A stretch of 64,000 nt of DNA from Actinomyces sp. (GTDB lineage: Bacteria > Actinomycetota > Actinomycetes > Actinomycetales > Actinomycetaceae). Made by a program: the position numbers and the translations under genes. The stretch is from assembly GCA_022649165.1 (NCBI GenBank), contig JALCNR010000003.1:1-64000 (forward strand). Direction: 5' to 3'. The notes under the pieces were generated by a model that was not told the origin of the DNA, made no database searches, and worked only from the letters and a program-made list of their open reading frames with translations. Numbering within the stretch: position 1 is the stretch's first letter; each line of letters opens with the position of its first letter. Below, in pieces: positions 32,908 through 41,972 of this stretch.

Positions 32908-35025
32908 TCAGGCGGCAGTGGGGGCGCCGGCCGGATCGGCGGCCCCTGCCGCCTTCCTCCGGGCCGCCGCCTTGAGCAACGTGACCAGCAGGGCCGACAC
33001 GATCATGCCAGCGACGATCGAGAGGAGGAAACCCCAGATCGGATCGACAGCGAAGAACACGAAGATCCCTCCGTGGGGGGCCTTCGAACCGACGTGGAGG
33101 GCCATCGACATGGCCCCGGTCACGGCACCGCCGGCCATCATCGAGGGGATGACGCGCAGCGGGTCGGAGGCCGCGAAGGGGATCGCGCCCTCGGAGATGA
33201 ACGAGGCGCCCAGCAGCCACGCGGCGGTGCCGTTCTGCCGTTCGGCCGAGGTGTACAGCCTGGGACGCAGCGCGGTCGACAGGGCCATCGCCAGCGGCGG
33301 CACCATGCCGGCGGCCATGACGGCGGCCATGATCTGGTAGGAGGCGTCAGTGGCCGAGGACAGCCCCGCGGTGGCGAACAGATAGGCGGCCTTGTTGACG
33401 GGCCCGCCCAGGTCGAAGCACATCATGAGGCCCAGGACGATGCCCAGGAGGATCGCCGACGACCCGGTCATGCCGGTCAGCCAGCTCTGCAGACCCGTCA
33501 TGACGGCGGCCAGCGGCCGCCCGAGCAGCATGAGCATGAGGGAGCCGACCACCAGCGTCGTCACCAGCGGGATGATCGCGACGGGCATCAGCCCGGACAG
33601 CCAGCGAGGAGCCCTGAGGCCCGCCAGCCACATCGCGATCAGACCGCAGAGGATGCCGGTGACCAGTCCTCCGATGAACCCGGCGCCGATCGCCACCGAC
33701 AGTGCGCCCCCGATGAACCCCGGGGCGATGCCCGGGCGTCCGGCCAGGCCGAAGGCGATGTAGCCGGAGAGGGCCGCCACCAGGAATCCCATGCCCCATC
33801 CGCCCAGCGCGTTGAACACGGCGCCCAGGTAGAGGGACAGTCCCGCGTGGTCGGTGATCAGCGTCGCCCCGTTCGAAACGTAGGACTGGGCCTCGGGGAG
33901 GTTCCACAGCGAGTACTTGAGCGCGACGTCCTGGGACACGAAGGCCACGTCGTAGCCGCCGACCAGGAATCCCAGGGCGGTCAACAGGCCGCCTGCGGCG
34001 ACGAAGGGGATCATGTAGGACACGCCGGTCATCACGGCCTGCTGGATGCGGCGCCCCCAGCCGAGATGCGCGCCGGACGCGCCCGCGCCCTCCGCCGCGG
34101 AGTCGTCGCCGGATCGGGACGCCGCCACGCGGGGCGCGGAGGGATCCGCGATCGCGGCCAGGGCCCGGTCGACGAGGGCGGGCGCGTCCGAGATCGCGGT
34201 GTTCGTGTCGGATTCGATGACGGGAAGCCCGGCGAAGCGCCCGCGCCCGGTGATGTTGACGTCGGCGGAGACGATGAGGGCGTCCGCCCGGTCGATGACC
34301 TCCTGGGGGAAGGGGGTGATCCCGCCGGACCCCTGGGTCTCCGTGTGGATCTCGGCGCCCCTCTCGGCGCCGGCCTGCTCGATGGCCTCGGCCGCCATGT
34401 ACGTGTGGGCGATGCCGGTCGGGCAGGAGGTGACTGCGAGGATCACCGGCCGATCGCCCTGCCGGGAGGCCGGATCCGCTGCGGCGGCGGCCCCGTCCCC
34501 CGGTCCGGGCGAGGGCGGCGCCGCGGGTGCGGGAGTCCCCGCGACGGCCGGGGGCGCGGCGGGCGCCGTGGCGGGCGGCTGGACGACGCCGAGCACGAGG
34601 TCCGCGACCTCCTGAGGTGTGGACGCCCCGCGCAGGGCGGCCACGAAGTCGGCTTTGACCAGCGCGCGGGAGAGCTTGGCCAGGAGCTTCATGTGCTCCG
34701 ATCCTGACTCATCGGGGGCGGCGATGCCGATGACGAGGTCCGCCGGCCCGTCCCCGGCCCCGAAGTCGACGGGCGTCGACAAGCGCAGGAGCGCCAGGGA
34801 GGCCTCGCGGACGGCGGCCGTGCGGCAGTGCGGGATCGCGATGCCTCCGGGCATCCCGGTGGCGAACTGGGCCTCGCGCTCCTCGAAGGCGGCCTCGAGG
34901 CCGTCTCGGTCGGCGCGCCCGGCGGCGGACACCATGTCGGCCAGGCGCGCGATGACGGCGTGCTTGTCGCCGGGGTCCTCCACCCCGAGCCCGACCAGCT
35001 CGGGGGTGATCAATCGGTGACTCAT
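32908..35025 (-). CDS. fruA: Fructose-specific PTS EIIABC
   Basis: The 705-residue fused permease takes up fructose as fructose 1-phosphate. EIIA is residues 1-145 with phospho-His66 in GIAIPHCRTA. A Pro/Ala linker (150-190) leads to EIIB with phospho-Cys201 in VTSCPTGIAHTYMAAEAI, about residues 193-290. A second linker joins EIIC (about 325-690), which has eight or more helices beginning MTGVSYMIPFVAAGGLL and the signature GGPVNKAAY. The conserved start MSHRLITPELV sits at 35025. It follows fruK by 64 bases. Confidence 0.95.
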   Translation of the reverse strand: MSHRLITPELVGLGVEDPGDKHAVIARLADMVSAAGRADRDGLEAAFEEREAQFATGMPGGIAIPHCRTAAVREASLALLRLSTPVDFGAGDGPADLVIGIAAPDESGSEHMKLLAKLSRALVKADFVAALRGASTPQEVADLVLGVVQPPATAPAAPPAVAGTPAPAAPPSPGPGDGAAAAADPASRQGDRPVILAVTSCPTGIAHTYMAAEAIEQAGAERGAEIHTETQGSGGITPFPQEVIDRADALIVSADVNITGRGRFAGLPVIESDTNTAISDAPALVDRALAAIADPSAPRVAASRSGDDSAAEGAGASGAHLGWGRRIQQAVMTGVSYMIPFVAAGGLLTALGFLVGGYDVAFVSQDVALKYSLWNLPEAQSYVSNGATLITDHAGLSLYLGAVFNALGGWGMGFLVAALSGYIAFGLAGRPGIAPGFIGGALSVAIGAGFIGGLVTGILCGLIAMWLAGLRAPRWLSGLMPVAIIPLVTTLVVGSLMLMLLGRPLAAVMTGLQSWLTGMTGSSAILLGIVLGLMMCFDLGGPVNKAAYLFATAGLSSATDASYQIMAAVMAAGMVPPLAMALSTALRPRLYTSAERQNGTAAWLLGASFISEGAIPFAASDPLRVIPSMMAGGAVTGAMSMALHVGSKAPHGGIFVFFAVDPIWGFLLSIVAGMIVSALLVTLLKAAARRKAAGAADPAGAPTAA

Positions 35026-35089
35026 CGGTGTTCCTCTCCTATGGGGATCCATCTGGATGACGACATGCGGAGCGACGCCCGGGTGGGCG

Positions 35090-36046
35090 TCACAGCGGGC
35101 GGACAGCGGATGCGTCGGCCAGGACCTGGTCGCGCGCGGGGATCGTCGTCCCCGGCAGCGACACGGCGACGGCCCCGTAGGCCACGGCCAGAGCGAGGCG
35201 CCCCGGCCCATCGTCCCCCTGCGCGCGGGCGATGAGGTAGCCGGCGACCGCCGAGTCACCGGCGCCCACCGTCGAAACCACGGGCGCGTCCGGGGAGGGG
35301 GCGTACCAGCAGCCCTCCTCGGTGGCCAGCACGGCCCCGGCGCCTCCCAGCGTGACGAGCACATCGGCCACGCCGGCTTCCCTCAACCGTCCGACCGCGT
35401 CGCGCACCCCGCCGAGGTCGCCGGCCCGGGCGCGGGCCTCCAGCGCCGCACCATCGACCCCGGTGAGCTGGCCCAGTTCCTCCGCGTTGGGCTTGAGGAA
35501 GTCCGGGGCGGCCTCGCGCCCGTCCTCCGCGAGCGCGGCCAGCGGGGCGTCGGAGGTGTCGACGCCCACCCAGACGCCCCGCGCCCGCAGCGAACGGACC
35601 AGCCGCGCGTACTCGTCGGCGGGGATGCCGGGGGCCAGCGACCCCGATAGCATCGCGGTGTCGCCCTCGGAGACGACGTCTGCGAGCGCCTCTTCGAGGG
35701 CGGCGACCTTCTCGGGTGTGAGCGTCGGACCCGGCTCGTTGATCTTTGTCGTGACCTCCGGATCGGACAGGACCGCGAGGTTCGTGCGGACCGGCCCGCC
35801 CAGGGGCGTGGCCCGGTACCGCAGGCCGCTCCGGTCGACGAGGCCGCGCAGGGGGTCGCCCTCGTCGGCGGGGAAGACGGCCAGCGCGCCGAGCCCGGCC
35901 CCGGCGGCCCCGAGCGCGACGTTGATGCCCTTGCCGCCCGGCCCGAGGCGTTCGGAGACGATGCGGTGGACGCCCCCCGGTGTGAGCGCGCCGGCGACGC
36001 GGACCGTCCGGTCCAGGGACGGGTTGGCGGTGAGAGTGACGATCAT
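35090..36046 (-). CDS. fruK: 1-phosphofructokinase
   Basis: This 318-residue PfkB-family kinase makes fructose 1,6-bisphosphate from the fructose 1-phosphate delivered by the PTS. It begins MIVTLTANPSLDRTV, which is typical of FruK/LacC. GPGGKGINVA is the N-terminal signature, and STVGAGDSAVAGYL holds the catalytic Asp and anion hole. LKPNAEELGQLTG is also conserved. The ATG overlaps the fruR stop by four bases (ATGA), so the regulator and the kinase are translationally coupled. Confidence 0.95.
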   Translation of the reverse strand: MIVTLTANPSLDRTVRVAGALTPGGVHRIVSERLGPGGKGINVALGAAGAGLGALAVFPADEGDPLRGLVDRSGLRYRATPLGGPVRTNLAVLSDPEVTTKINEPGPTLTPEKVAALEEALADVVSEGDTAMLSGSLAPGIPADEYARLVRSLRARGVWVGVDTSDAPLAALAEDGREAAPDFLKPNAEELGQLTGVDGAALEARARAGDLGGVRDAVGRLREAGVADVLVTLGGAGAVLATEEGCWYAPSPDAPVVSTVGAGDSAVAGYLIARAQGDDGPGRLALAVAYGAVAVSLPGTTIPARDQVLADASAVRPL

Positions 36047-36804
36047 GCGCGGACCACCTCGATTCCGGAGTGCTCGAACAGTTGCAGGGAGGAGGCGGGG
36101 AGGGCCGTGTCGGTGACCAGCACGTCGATGTCGGCCAGTTCCGCGAAGGTGACGAACTGCGTGAGACCCGCCTTGGACGCGTCTGCCATGACGATGCGCC
36201 GTGAGCTCTGCGCGACCATGGCGGACTTGGCGGAGGCCTCGTCCGGATCGGGGGTGGTGAACCCGGCGGCCCCCATGCCGTTGCACCCCAGGAAGACCGT
36301 GTCGGGGTGCAGCCGGGACAGGGCCCTCACGGTGTCCGCGCCGACGGCGGCGTGGGTGCGGCCTCGGAGCCGGCCGGGGAGGATGTCGACGGGCTCGACG
36401 TCGGCGTCGAGCAGCGCCTGGGCGATGTCCAGCCCGTGCGTGGCGACACGCAGCCCGCGGCCCGCCAGATACGGGACCAGCTCGACCACGGTGGAGCCCG
36501 CGTCCAGGACGACGGAGGCGTCCGGATCGGTGGGCAGGAAGTCGGCGGCCGCTGCGGCGATACGGTGTTTGGCCTCGGTGTTCGTCGTCAGCCGGGTGCG
36601 CAGGTCGGGCTCGATGTCCCCGTCGAGGCGCGGGATCGCGCCCCCGTGGACGCGCCTGATCAGGCCACGGCGGTCCAGGGCGTCCAGGTCGCGCCGGATC
36701 GTCTCCGTGGCGACGTCGAAGCGGGCGGCCAGTCCGGAGACGGACACGCGGCCGTCGGACGCGCAGGCCCGGAGGATCTGGCGGTGGCGCTCCTCCGCGT
36801 ACAT
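36043..36804 (-). CDS. fruR: DeoR-family regulator FruR
   Basis: The roughly 253-residue DeoR protein has an N-terminal winged helix directly at MYAEERHRQILRACASDGRV, then SVSGLAARFDVATETIRRDL and the wing RRGLIRRVHGGA. The effector domain is of the sugar-phosphate type (DAGSTVVELVPYLAGRG, MADASKAGL). The expected inducer is fructose 1-phosphate. I set the start at 36804 because family members begin near this point. In-frame ATGs at 36840 and 36918 would lengthen it. It heads the fru operon and is divergent from ptsI; repeated elements between them are candidate binding sites. Confidence 0.9.
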   Translation of the reverse strand: MYAEERHRQILRACASDGRVSVSGLAARFDVATETIRRDLDALDRRGLIRRVHGGAIPRLDGDIEPDLRTRLTTNTEAKHRIAAAAADFLPTDPDASVVLDAGSTVVELVPYLAGRGLRVATHGLDIAQALLDADVEPVDILPGRLRGRTHAAVGADTVRALSRLHPDTVFLGCNGMGAAGFTTPDPDEASAKSAMVAQSSRRIVMADASKAGLTQFVTFAELADIDVLVTDTALPASSLQLFEHSGIEVVRA

Positions 36805-36914
36805 ATGTGGCGTCAACTCCCTTGTCTGTGCGGTCGGCATCGGCGGTCCGCGCGACCGGTGCGCGGATCGGCGGGCGCCCCGAGACGCCCTTCCGCTCAC
36901 ACTACACACAATTC

Positions 36915-36943
36915 CCACATATCACAACAGTGGTTTTATGTGG
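36915..36943. promoter_or_regulatory. Inverted repeat CCACATA...TATGTGG, candidate FruR site
   Basis: CCACATA (36915-36921) and TATGTGG (36937-36943) are separated by 15 bases. The same CCACATATGT string recurs on the reverse strand at 36810-36801, at the proposed fruR start. Confidence 0.4.
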
Positions 36944-36950
36944 TTTTATG
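36931..36950 (+). promoter_or_regulatory. Tandem decamer TGGTTTTATG x2, candidate FruR site
   Basis: Two exact copies follow each other with no spacer, one helical turn apart. Direct repeats on one face are common in DeoR-family operators. The AT-rich block stands out from the GC-rich surroundings. Confidence 0.45.
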
Positions 36951-36998
36951 GAGAGGAGTCTGAGCCCGTCTGGCAGGCCCCATCCGCGTCATCGGCGC

Positions 36999-37004
36999 TA
37001 CGCT
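36999..37004 (+). promoter_or_regulatory. -10 element of ptsI
   Basis: TACGCT lies 40 bases before the ATG. The leader contains GGGGAGGAA as ribosome-binding site. Confidence 0.4.
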
Positions 37005-37044
37005 GGGCTCCGATCCACCACTGTCACTGGGGAGGAACTCGGAC

Positions 37045-38805
37045 ATGACCGACTCGATCGACCTCACCGGGGCCATGACCCCGCCGAGCGCACCCGAAGC
37101 CGGATCCGGCGACGCCACGCGGGTCGTCTACGGGACGCCGGTCGTCCCGGGCGTCGCATGGGCCCCGGCCGCCTGGACCCGGCGCCCTCCCCTTCCGCCC
37201 GAGACGGCTCCCGAGCTTCCCGAGGACCAGCGCGAACAGGGCGTCGCCGACTTCGAGCGCGCCGCGGCCGAGGTCGCAGCCGGCCTCAACGCCCGCGCCG
37301 AGGCGGCCACCGGCCACGTCGCCGAGGTCCTCGCCGTCACGGCCTCCCTGGCCACCGACCGCGCCTGGAAGAGAGAGGCCGCGGGGCACATCCGCCGGGG
37401 CACGCCCCCCGTCCAGGCCACGATGGCCGCCACCGAGAAGTTCGTCGAGTTGTTCCAGAAGGCCGGGGGCCTCATGGAGGAGCGCACGACGGATCTGCGG
37501 GACGTCCGCGACCGCGTCATCGCCCACCTCACCGGCGAGCCCGAGCCCGGCATCCCCGTGGCCGACCATCCGGTGGTCCTCCTGGCCGACGACCTCTCCC
37601 CCGCCGACACGGCGGGTCTGGACCCCGTCAACTACGTCGCGATCGCCACCCAGGTGGGCGGTCCGACCTCCCACACGTCGATCATCGCCCGCCAGCTCGG
37701 GATCCCCTGCATCGTCGCCGCCCGCGAGCTGGCTGAGATCCCCGAGGGAGCGCCTGTCCTGGTCAACGCCCACGAGGGCTCGCTCACCCTGGGCGTGGAC
37801 GAGGCCGCCGCGCGCGCCCTCGTGGCCGACGACGCCGATCGCGTCGCCCGCATCCGCGCGTGGCGCGGTCCCGGCCGCACCGCCGACGGTGTGTCGATGC
37901 AGCTCCTGGCCAACGTCCAGGACGGGGCCGGCGCGGTCGCCGCCGCCGGCGGGCAGGCCGAGGGCATCGGGCTGTTCCGCACGGAGTTGCTCTTCCTCAA
38001 CACGCAGGTCGAGCCCTCGATCGACTCCCAGGCCGGGTCCTACGCGCCGGTGTTCGCGGCGTTCCCCTCCCAGAAGGTCGTGGTGCGCACCCTCGACGCG
38101 GGCTCCGACAAACCCGTCCCCTTCGCGACGCTCTCGGAGGAGTTCAACCCGGCGCTGGGTGTGCGCGGCATCCGCACGACTGGCCAGAACCCGGATCTGC
38201 TCGTCCACCAGCTCGACGCCGTCGCCCAGGCCGCGGCCCTCCAGCCGGGGACGGACGTGTGGGTCATGGCCCCGATGATCTCGACGATCCCGGAGGCCCG
38301 CTGGTTCGCGGGCCTGGTCCGCGAGCGCGGCCTCCGCGTCGGCATCATGATCGAGGTGCCCGCCGCGGCGATCCTCATCGACCAGTTCCTGGCCGAGGTC
38401 GACTTCGTCTCCATCGGCACCAACGACCTCACGCAGTACACGATGGCCGCCGACCGCATGTCGCCGCACTTGGCCGAGTACACCGACCCGTGGCAGCCGG
38501 CCGTCCTGTCGCTCATCGCCCGCACGGCCGAGGGCGGGATGGAGGCCGGCAAACCGGTCGGCGTGTGCGGCGAGGCCGCTGCCGACCCGCTGCTGGCGTG
38601 CGTTCTCACGGGCATGGGCATCACGAGCCTGTCGATGGCGGCGAGCGCCATCCCCGCCGTGGGGGCCCAGCTCGCCCGCGTGACGATGGAGCAGTGCCGC
38701 GCTGCGGCTGCGGCGGTCGTCGGCGCCGAGGACGCGGGGGATGCCCGCAACCGGGCTCGTTCCGCCCTCGAGACGGCGCCCGAGGAGGCTCCGCGGCAGG
38801 ACTGA
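37045..38805 (+). CDS. ptsI: PTS enzyme I (PEP-protein phosphotransferase)
   Basis: This 586-residue EI autophosphorylates from PEP and charges HPr. His210 in GGPTSHTSIIARQLGIP is the phosphorylated residue. The C-terminal PEP-binding barrel has EGIGLFRTELLFL, GVRGIRTTGQNP, SIGTNDLTQYTMAADR and the active-site Cys508 in VGVCGEAAADP. The N-terminus is about 25 residues longer than usual, with a Thr/Pro/Ala stretch. It is divergent from fruR and so shares the control region that carries the tandem decamer. EI and HPr serve all PTS sugars of the cell. Confidence 0.95.
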   Translation: MTDSIDLTGAMTPPSAPEAGSGDATRVVYGTPVVPGVAWAPAAWTRRPPLPPETAPELPEDQREQGVADFERAAAEVAAGLNARAEAATGHVAEVLAVTASLATDRAWKREAAGHIRRGTPPVQATMAATEKFVELFQKAGGLMEERTTDLRDVRDRVIAHLTGEPEPGIPVADHPVVLLADDLSPADTAGLDPVNYVAIATQVGGPTSHTSIIARQLGIPCIVAARELAEIPEGAPVLVNAHEGSLTLGVDEAAARALVADDADRVARIRAWRGPGRTADGVSMQLLANVQDGAGAVAAAGGQAEGIGLFRTELLFLNTQVEPSIDSQAGSYAPVFAAFPSQKVVVRTLDAGSDKPVPFATLSEEFNPALGVRGIRTTGQNPDLLVHQLDAVAQAAALQPGTDVWVMAPMISTIPEARWFAGLVRERGLRVGIMIEVPAAAILIDQFLAEVDFVSIGTNDLTQYTMAADRMSPHLAEYTDPWQPAVLSLIARTAEGGMEAGKPVGVCGEAAADPLLACVLTGMGITSLSMAASAIPAVGAQLARVTMEQCRAAAAAVVGAEDAGDARNRARSALETAPEEAPRQD

Positions 38806-38854
38806 CGTCTCGGTCTGCCGCTTAGCGGCCCGCCAGTGCCGGCAGGCGTCGGGA

Positions 38855-40240
38855 TCAGATGACGTCCTGCACCAGGCTCCAGATCAGCTGCAGATTGAGC
38901 ACGGTCAGGACGGCTGTTGCGACCCATCCGAGCACGCTCACCCACGTCCTGTTCGCGAAGCGCTCGCCCATGATCCTCTTCGAGGACGTGAACCACACCA
39001 ACGGGACCATCGAGATGGGCAGCGCCACGCACAGGAACACCTGGGAGTAGACGAGGAGCTGCTCCAGGGCCACTTCGGAACCGTTGAAGACGATCGTGCA
39101 CACCACGACCGGGATGACCGCCAGGAGCCGGGTGACCACCCGGCGCATCCACAGGGGGATCCGCATGTGGATGAAGCCCTCCATGACGACCTGGCCGGTC
39201 AGGGTGCCGGTGATCGTCGAGTTCTGGCCGGAGGCCAGCAGGGCCACGGCGAAGAGGGTCGACAAGACGGGACTGGCCACAGCGCCGGCCAGCGCCGGGT
39301 CCTGGAGCGCGTCGTAGAGGGAGCCGAAGGTGGACAGATCGCCCGGCTTGCCGAAGAACAGGGCCGCGCCCAGGAGCAGGAGCAGGCAGTTGACGAAGAA
39401 CGCGGCGCCCAGCTGGATGTTCGAGTCCCAGGTGGCGAAGCGCACGGCGTGGGCACGCCCCTCATCGGTGCCTCGGTCGTAGGCCCGCGACTGCACGATG
39501 GCGGAGTGCAGGTAGAGGTTGTGGGGCATGACGGTGGCGCCGACGATCCCCAGGGCCATGATGAGCTGCCCGTGGCCGAGGGTCTGCGTCGAGGGGAGGA
39601 AGCCGGTGGCGACCTGCGCCATATCGGGCCCCGCCAGGGCGACCTCGTAGACGAAGACCGCGACGATCGTCAGGATCAGCGTCGCTACGATCGCCTCGAT
39701 CTTGCGGAACCCGACCCTCATGAGGAGCAGCAGGAGCAGGACGTCGAAGACGGTCAGGCAGACGCCGACGACCAGCGACATCCCGAAGAGCAGGTGCAGG
39801 GCGATCGCCGCGCCGATGACCTCGGCGATGTCGGTGGCCATGATGGCCAGCTCCGTCGTGATCCACAGGACGATGCCCATCCGCGGCCCCGTGTGCGCAC
39901 GGGTGGCCTGGGCCAGGTCCATGCCGGTGACGATGCCGAGCTTGGCGGCCATGTACTGCAGGAGCATCGCGATGAGGCTCGACAGCAGGATGACGTTGAG
40001 CAAGAGGTATCCGTACTGCTGGCCACCGCCGATGGAGGTCACCCAGTTCCCGGGATCCATGTAGCCGACCGCCACCAGCGCGCCGGGGCCGGAGAAGGAG
40101 ACCAGGCTCCGGAGGAAGCCGGCCTCCTTCGGGGCGATGGAGACGGTCCCGTTGATCTCCTCCAGGGAGGGCCCGTTCGCGGGACGGATGAGTCGGCGGC
40201 GTCCGGTGTCCGTGGGGACGTCGGCCTCGGCGATGGACAT
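38855..40240 (-). CDS. mntH: NRAMP-family manganese/iron transporter MntH
   Basis: This 461-residue proton-coupled divalent metal importer has 11 predicted helices. The first-helix metal site is GYMDPGNWVTS (D-P-G-N), and the sixth-helix site is MPHNLYLHS, both intact, so Mn(II)/Fe(II) transport is expected. It has the normal length of MntH. The promoter 70-100 bases upstream (TTGAGA-N18-TATGAT) contains a palindrome resembling a DtxR/MntR box, indicating repression by metal. It is a single gene that converges on ptsI. Confidence 0.93.
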   Translation of the reverse strand: MSIAEADVPTDTGRRRLIRPANGPSLEEINGTVSIAPKEAGFLRSLVSFSGPGALVAVGYMDPGNWVTSIGGGQQYGYLLLNVILLSSLIAMLLQYMAAKLGIVTGMDLAQATRAHTGPRMGIVLWITTELAIMATDIAEVIGAAIALHLLFGMSLVVGVCLTVFDVLLLLLLMRVGFRKIEAIVATLILTIVAVFVYEVALAGPDMAQVATGFLPSTQTLGHGQLIMALGIVGATVMPHNLYLHSAIVQSRAYDRGTDEGRAHAVRFATWDSNIQLGAAFFVNCLLLLLGAALFFGKPGDLSTFGSLYDALQDPALAGAVASPVLSTLFAVALLASGQNSTITGTLTGQVVMEGFIHMRIPLWMRRVVTRLLAVIPVVVCTIVFNGSEVALEQLLVYSQVFLCVALPISMVPLVWFTSSKRIMGERFANRTWVSVLGWVATAVLTVLNLQLIWSLVQDVI

Positions 40241-40311
40241 GGCCGGTCTGCTCCTCAGTGCGCCGCTCGGGATCGGACCGACGCCGGCGCCTCGGCGATT
40301 CGTTTATCCAC

Positions 40312-40341
40312 ATCATATGTTTCGGTTGGCCGAATTCTCAA
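40312..40341 (-). promoter_or_regulatory. mntH promoter (TTGAGA-N18-TATGAT)
   Basis: On the reverse strand the -35 occupies 40341-40336 and the -10 occupies 40317-40312. The DtxR-like palindrome fills the spacer. Confidence 0.6.
40321..40334. promoter_or_regulatory. DtxR/MntR-like operator at mntH
   Basis: TTCGG-TTGG-CCGAA is a perfect palindrome apart from its centre and fits 11 of the first 14 positions of the DtxR-family box TTAGGTTAGCCTAA. It lies between -35 and -10 of mntH. Confidence 0.55.
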
Positions 40342-40477
40342 ACCGGAAGCGGGGGCGCCGAGGTCGAGGGATCGCCATCGGCCCGATCCCGAGCCGGAAT
40401 CCGGCTCGCCCCGGTGCCCCGGGCAGGGATCCCCGCACGGGGGCGCGGGCCCGGGCGAGGGAGGCGCTGGAGCGCGC

Positions 40478-40852
40478 TCAGACCTCGGCGGCGGTGAACA
40501 CCGGCAGCAGCGGCGCGAGATCGGCGCGCCGCCCGGAGGCCTGGACGCGCCCCCGGGCCTCCGCCTGCGACCACTCGAGGTCACCGACCGCCAGCGCCAG
40601 CCACGTCGCCATGTCGGTCTCGACGACGGCGGGCGGCGTGCCGCGCCGATGCACCGTGCCCCGGAGGATCTGGACCGCACCGGCCGGAGGCACCCGCACC
40701 TCGACGGACCGGCCCGGGTGGGACTCCTCCAGTTCCTGGAGGCTGAAGCGGACGGCCAGCAGGACGGTGGCGCGCGGCGCGCGCCCCGGATCGGCGTGCC
40801 AGCTCCGCAGTGCGGCCATCCCCTGAGCCGGGTCGATCCGTCTGCGTGCCAC
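40478..40852 (-). CDS. Sterol-carrier-family (SCP2-like) protein
   Basis: The 124-residue protein starts MARRRIDPAQGMAALRSW. It contains PGRSVEVRVPPAGAVQILRG, PPAVVETDMATWLALAVGDLEW and a terminal RADLAPLLPVF, the pattern of small actinobacterial proteins annotated as sterol carrier family. In many actinobacteria this gene travels with purine synthesis genes. Here purine genes begin 4 kb away, behind GAPDH and redox genes. It probably has a lipid-binding SCP2 fold with an unknown ligand. A TAGAAT -10 six bases before the GTG implies a leaderless message. Confidence 0.75.
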   Translation of the reverse strand: MARRRIDPAQGMAALRSWHADPGRAPRATVLLAVRFSLQELEESHPGRSVEVRVPPAGAVQILRGTVHRRGTPPAVVETDMATWLALAVGDLEWSQAEARGRVQASGRRADLAPLLPVFTAAEV

Positions 40853-40858
40853 GGGGCG

Positions 40859-40864
40859 ATTCTA
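40859..40864 (-). promoter_or_regulatory. -10 element of SCP2-like gene
   Basis: TAGAAT on the reverse strand ends six bases before the GTG at 40852. Confidence 0.5.
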
Positions 40865-40891
40865 GGACCGCGCGGCGCGGCAGATGAGGGA

Positions 40892-40921
40892 GCCCCGCCC
40901 GGTCGCGTGACCGGGCGGGGC
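40892..40921 (-). terminator. Terminator of gap
   Basis: A perfect 13-bp stem GCCCCGCCCGGTC with a 4-base loop starts 22 bases after the GAPDH stop codon. Confidence 0.85.
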
Positions 40922-40942
40922 CTCAATACCGTCCTCGGTGGC

Positions 40943-41953
40943 TCAGCGCGCGATGCCGCGGCCGATCAGCTCGGAGAACTCGACGAGCCGGTTGGAGAAG
41001 CCCCACTCGTTGTCGTACCAGCCGAAGACCTTGACCTGGCGGCCGATGACCTCCGTCAGGGGCGCGTCGAAGATGGACGAGGCCGGGTTCCCGACGATGT
41101 CGTGGGACACCAGCGGCGCCTCGGAGTACTGCAGGTATCCGGCCAGAGGGCCGCTGGCGGCGGCCTCGCGGAAGGCCTCGTTGACCGACTCGACGCTCGC
41201 GTCCTTCCGGACGACCACCGTGAGGTCCGTGATGGACCCGTCCGGCACCGGCACGCGCAGCGCCGCCCCGGTCAGACGGCCGTCGAGCTCGGGGATGACC
41301 TTGCCGATCGCCTTCGCCGCGCCCGAGGACGTGGGGATGGTGGATACCGCGGCCGCCCGCGCCCGCCGCAGATCACCGTGCGGGGCGTCATGGAGGCGCT
41401 GGTCGCCGGTGTAGGCGTGGATGGTCGTCATGAGCCCGGACTCGATGCCGAAGGCGTCGTTGAGGACCTTCGCCAGGGGCGCGAGCGAGTTCGTCGTGCA
41501 CGATCCGTTGGAGAAGACGTCGGACGCGTTCACGTCCAGGGTGGAGTCGTTGACGCCCAGGACGAAGGTGGGGACGTCGCCCTTTGCGGGAGCGGAGATG
41601 ATGACCTTCTTCGCTCCGCCTGTGAGGTGGGCCAGGGCCTTCGCGCCGTCGGTGAAACGGCCCGTGGACTCGATGACGACGTCGGCCCCGACGCTCCCCC
41701 ACTCGATGGCGGAGGGGTCCGCCTGGGAGAAGACGGTGATGGGGTGGCCACCGACCGTGATCGTGCTGCCTTCGACTTCGACGCCGTCCAGATGGCCGGA
41801 CACCGAGTCCCACTCGAGCAGGGTGGCCAGGGTCGCGGCGTCCGTCAGGTCGTTGACCGCGACCACCTCGACGTCGGCCTGGTTGGCCAGGGCGGCGCGC
41901 AGGTAAGTGCGCCCGATGCGCCCGAAGCCGTTGATGCCAATGCGAACAGTCAT
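40943..41953 (-). CDS. gap: Type I glyceraldehyde-3-phosphate dehydrogenase
   Basis: This 336-residue glycolytic enzyme oxidises G3P to 1,3-bisphosphoglycerate. The NAD fold begins VRIGINGFGRIGRTYLRA, and Asp35 in AVNDLTD favours NAD over NADP. The catalytic Cys152 is in SNGSCTTN (most enzymes have SNASCTTN), and His179 in TTIHAYTGDQ is the base. GWYDNEWGFSNRL closes the protein. AGAGG before the ATG is a plausible ribosome-binding site. It is monocistronic, with a clear terminator. Confidence 0.96.
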   Translation of the reverse strand: MTVRIGINGFGRIGRTYLRAALANQADVEVVAVNDLTDAATLATLLEWDSVSGHLDGVEVEGSTITVGGHPITVFSQADPSAIEWGSVGADVVIESTGRFTDGAKALAHLTGGAKKVIISAPAKGDVPTFVLGVNDSTLDVNASDVFSNGSCTTNSLAPLAKVLNDAFGIESGLMTTIHAYTGDQRLHDAPHGDLRRARAAAVSTIPTSSGAAKAIGKVIPELDGRLTGAALRVPVPDGSITDLTVVVRKDASVESVNEAFREAAASGPLAGYLQYSEAPLVSHDIVGNPASSIFDAPLTEVIGRQVKVFGWYDNEWGFSNRLVEFSELIGRGIAR

Positions 41954-41972
41954 GATGGTGCCTCTTCTGTTG

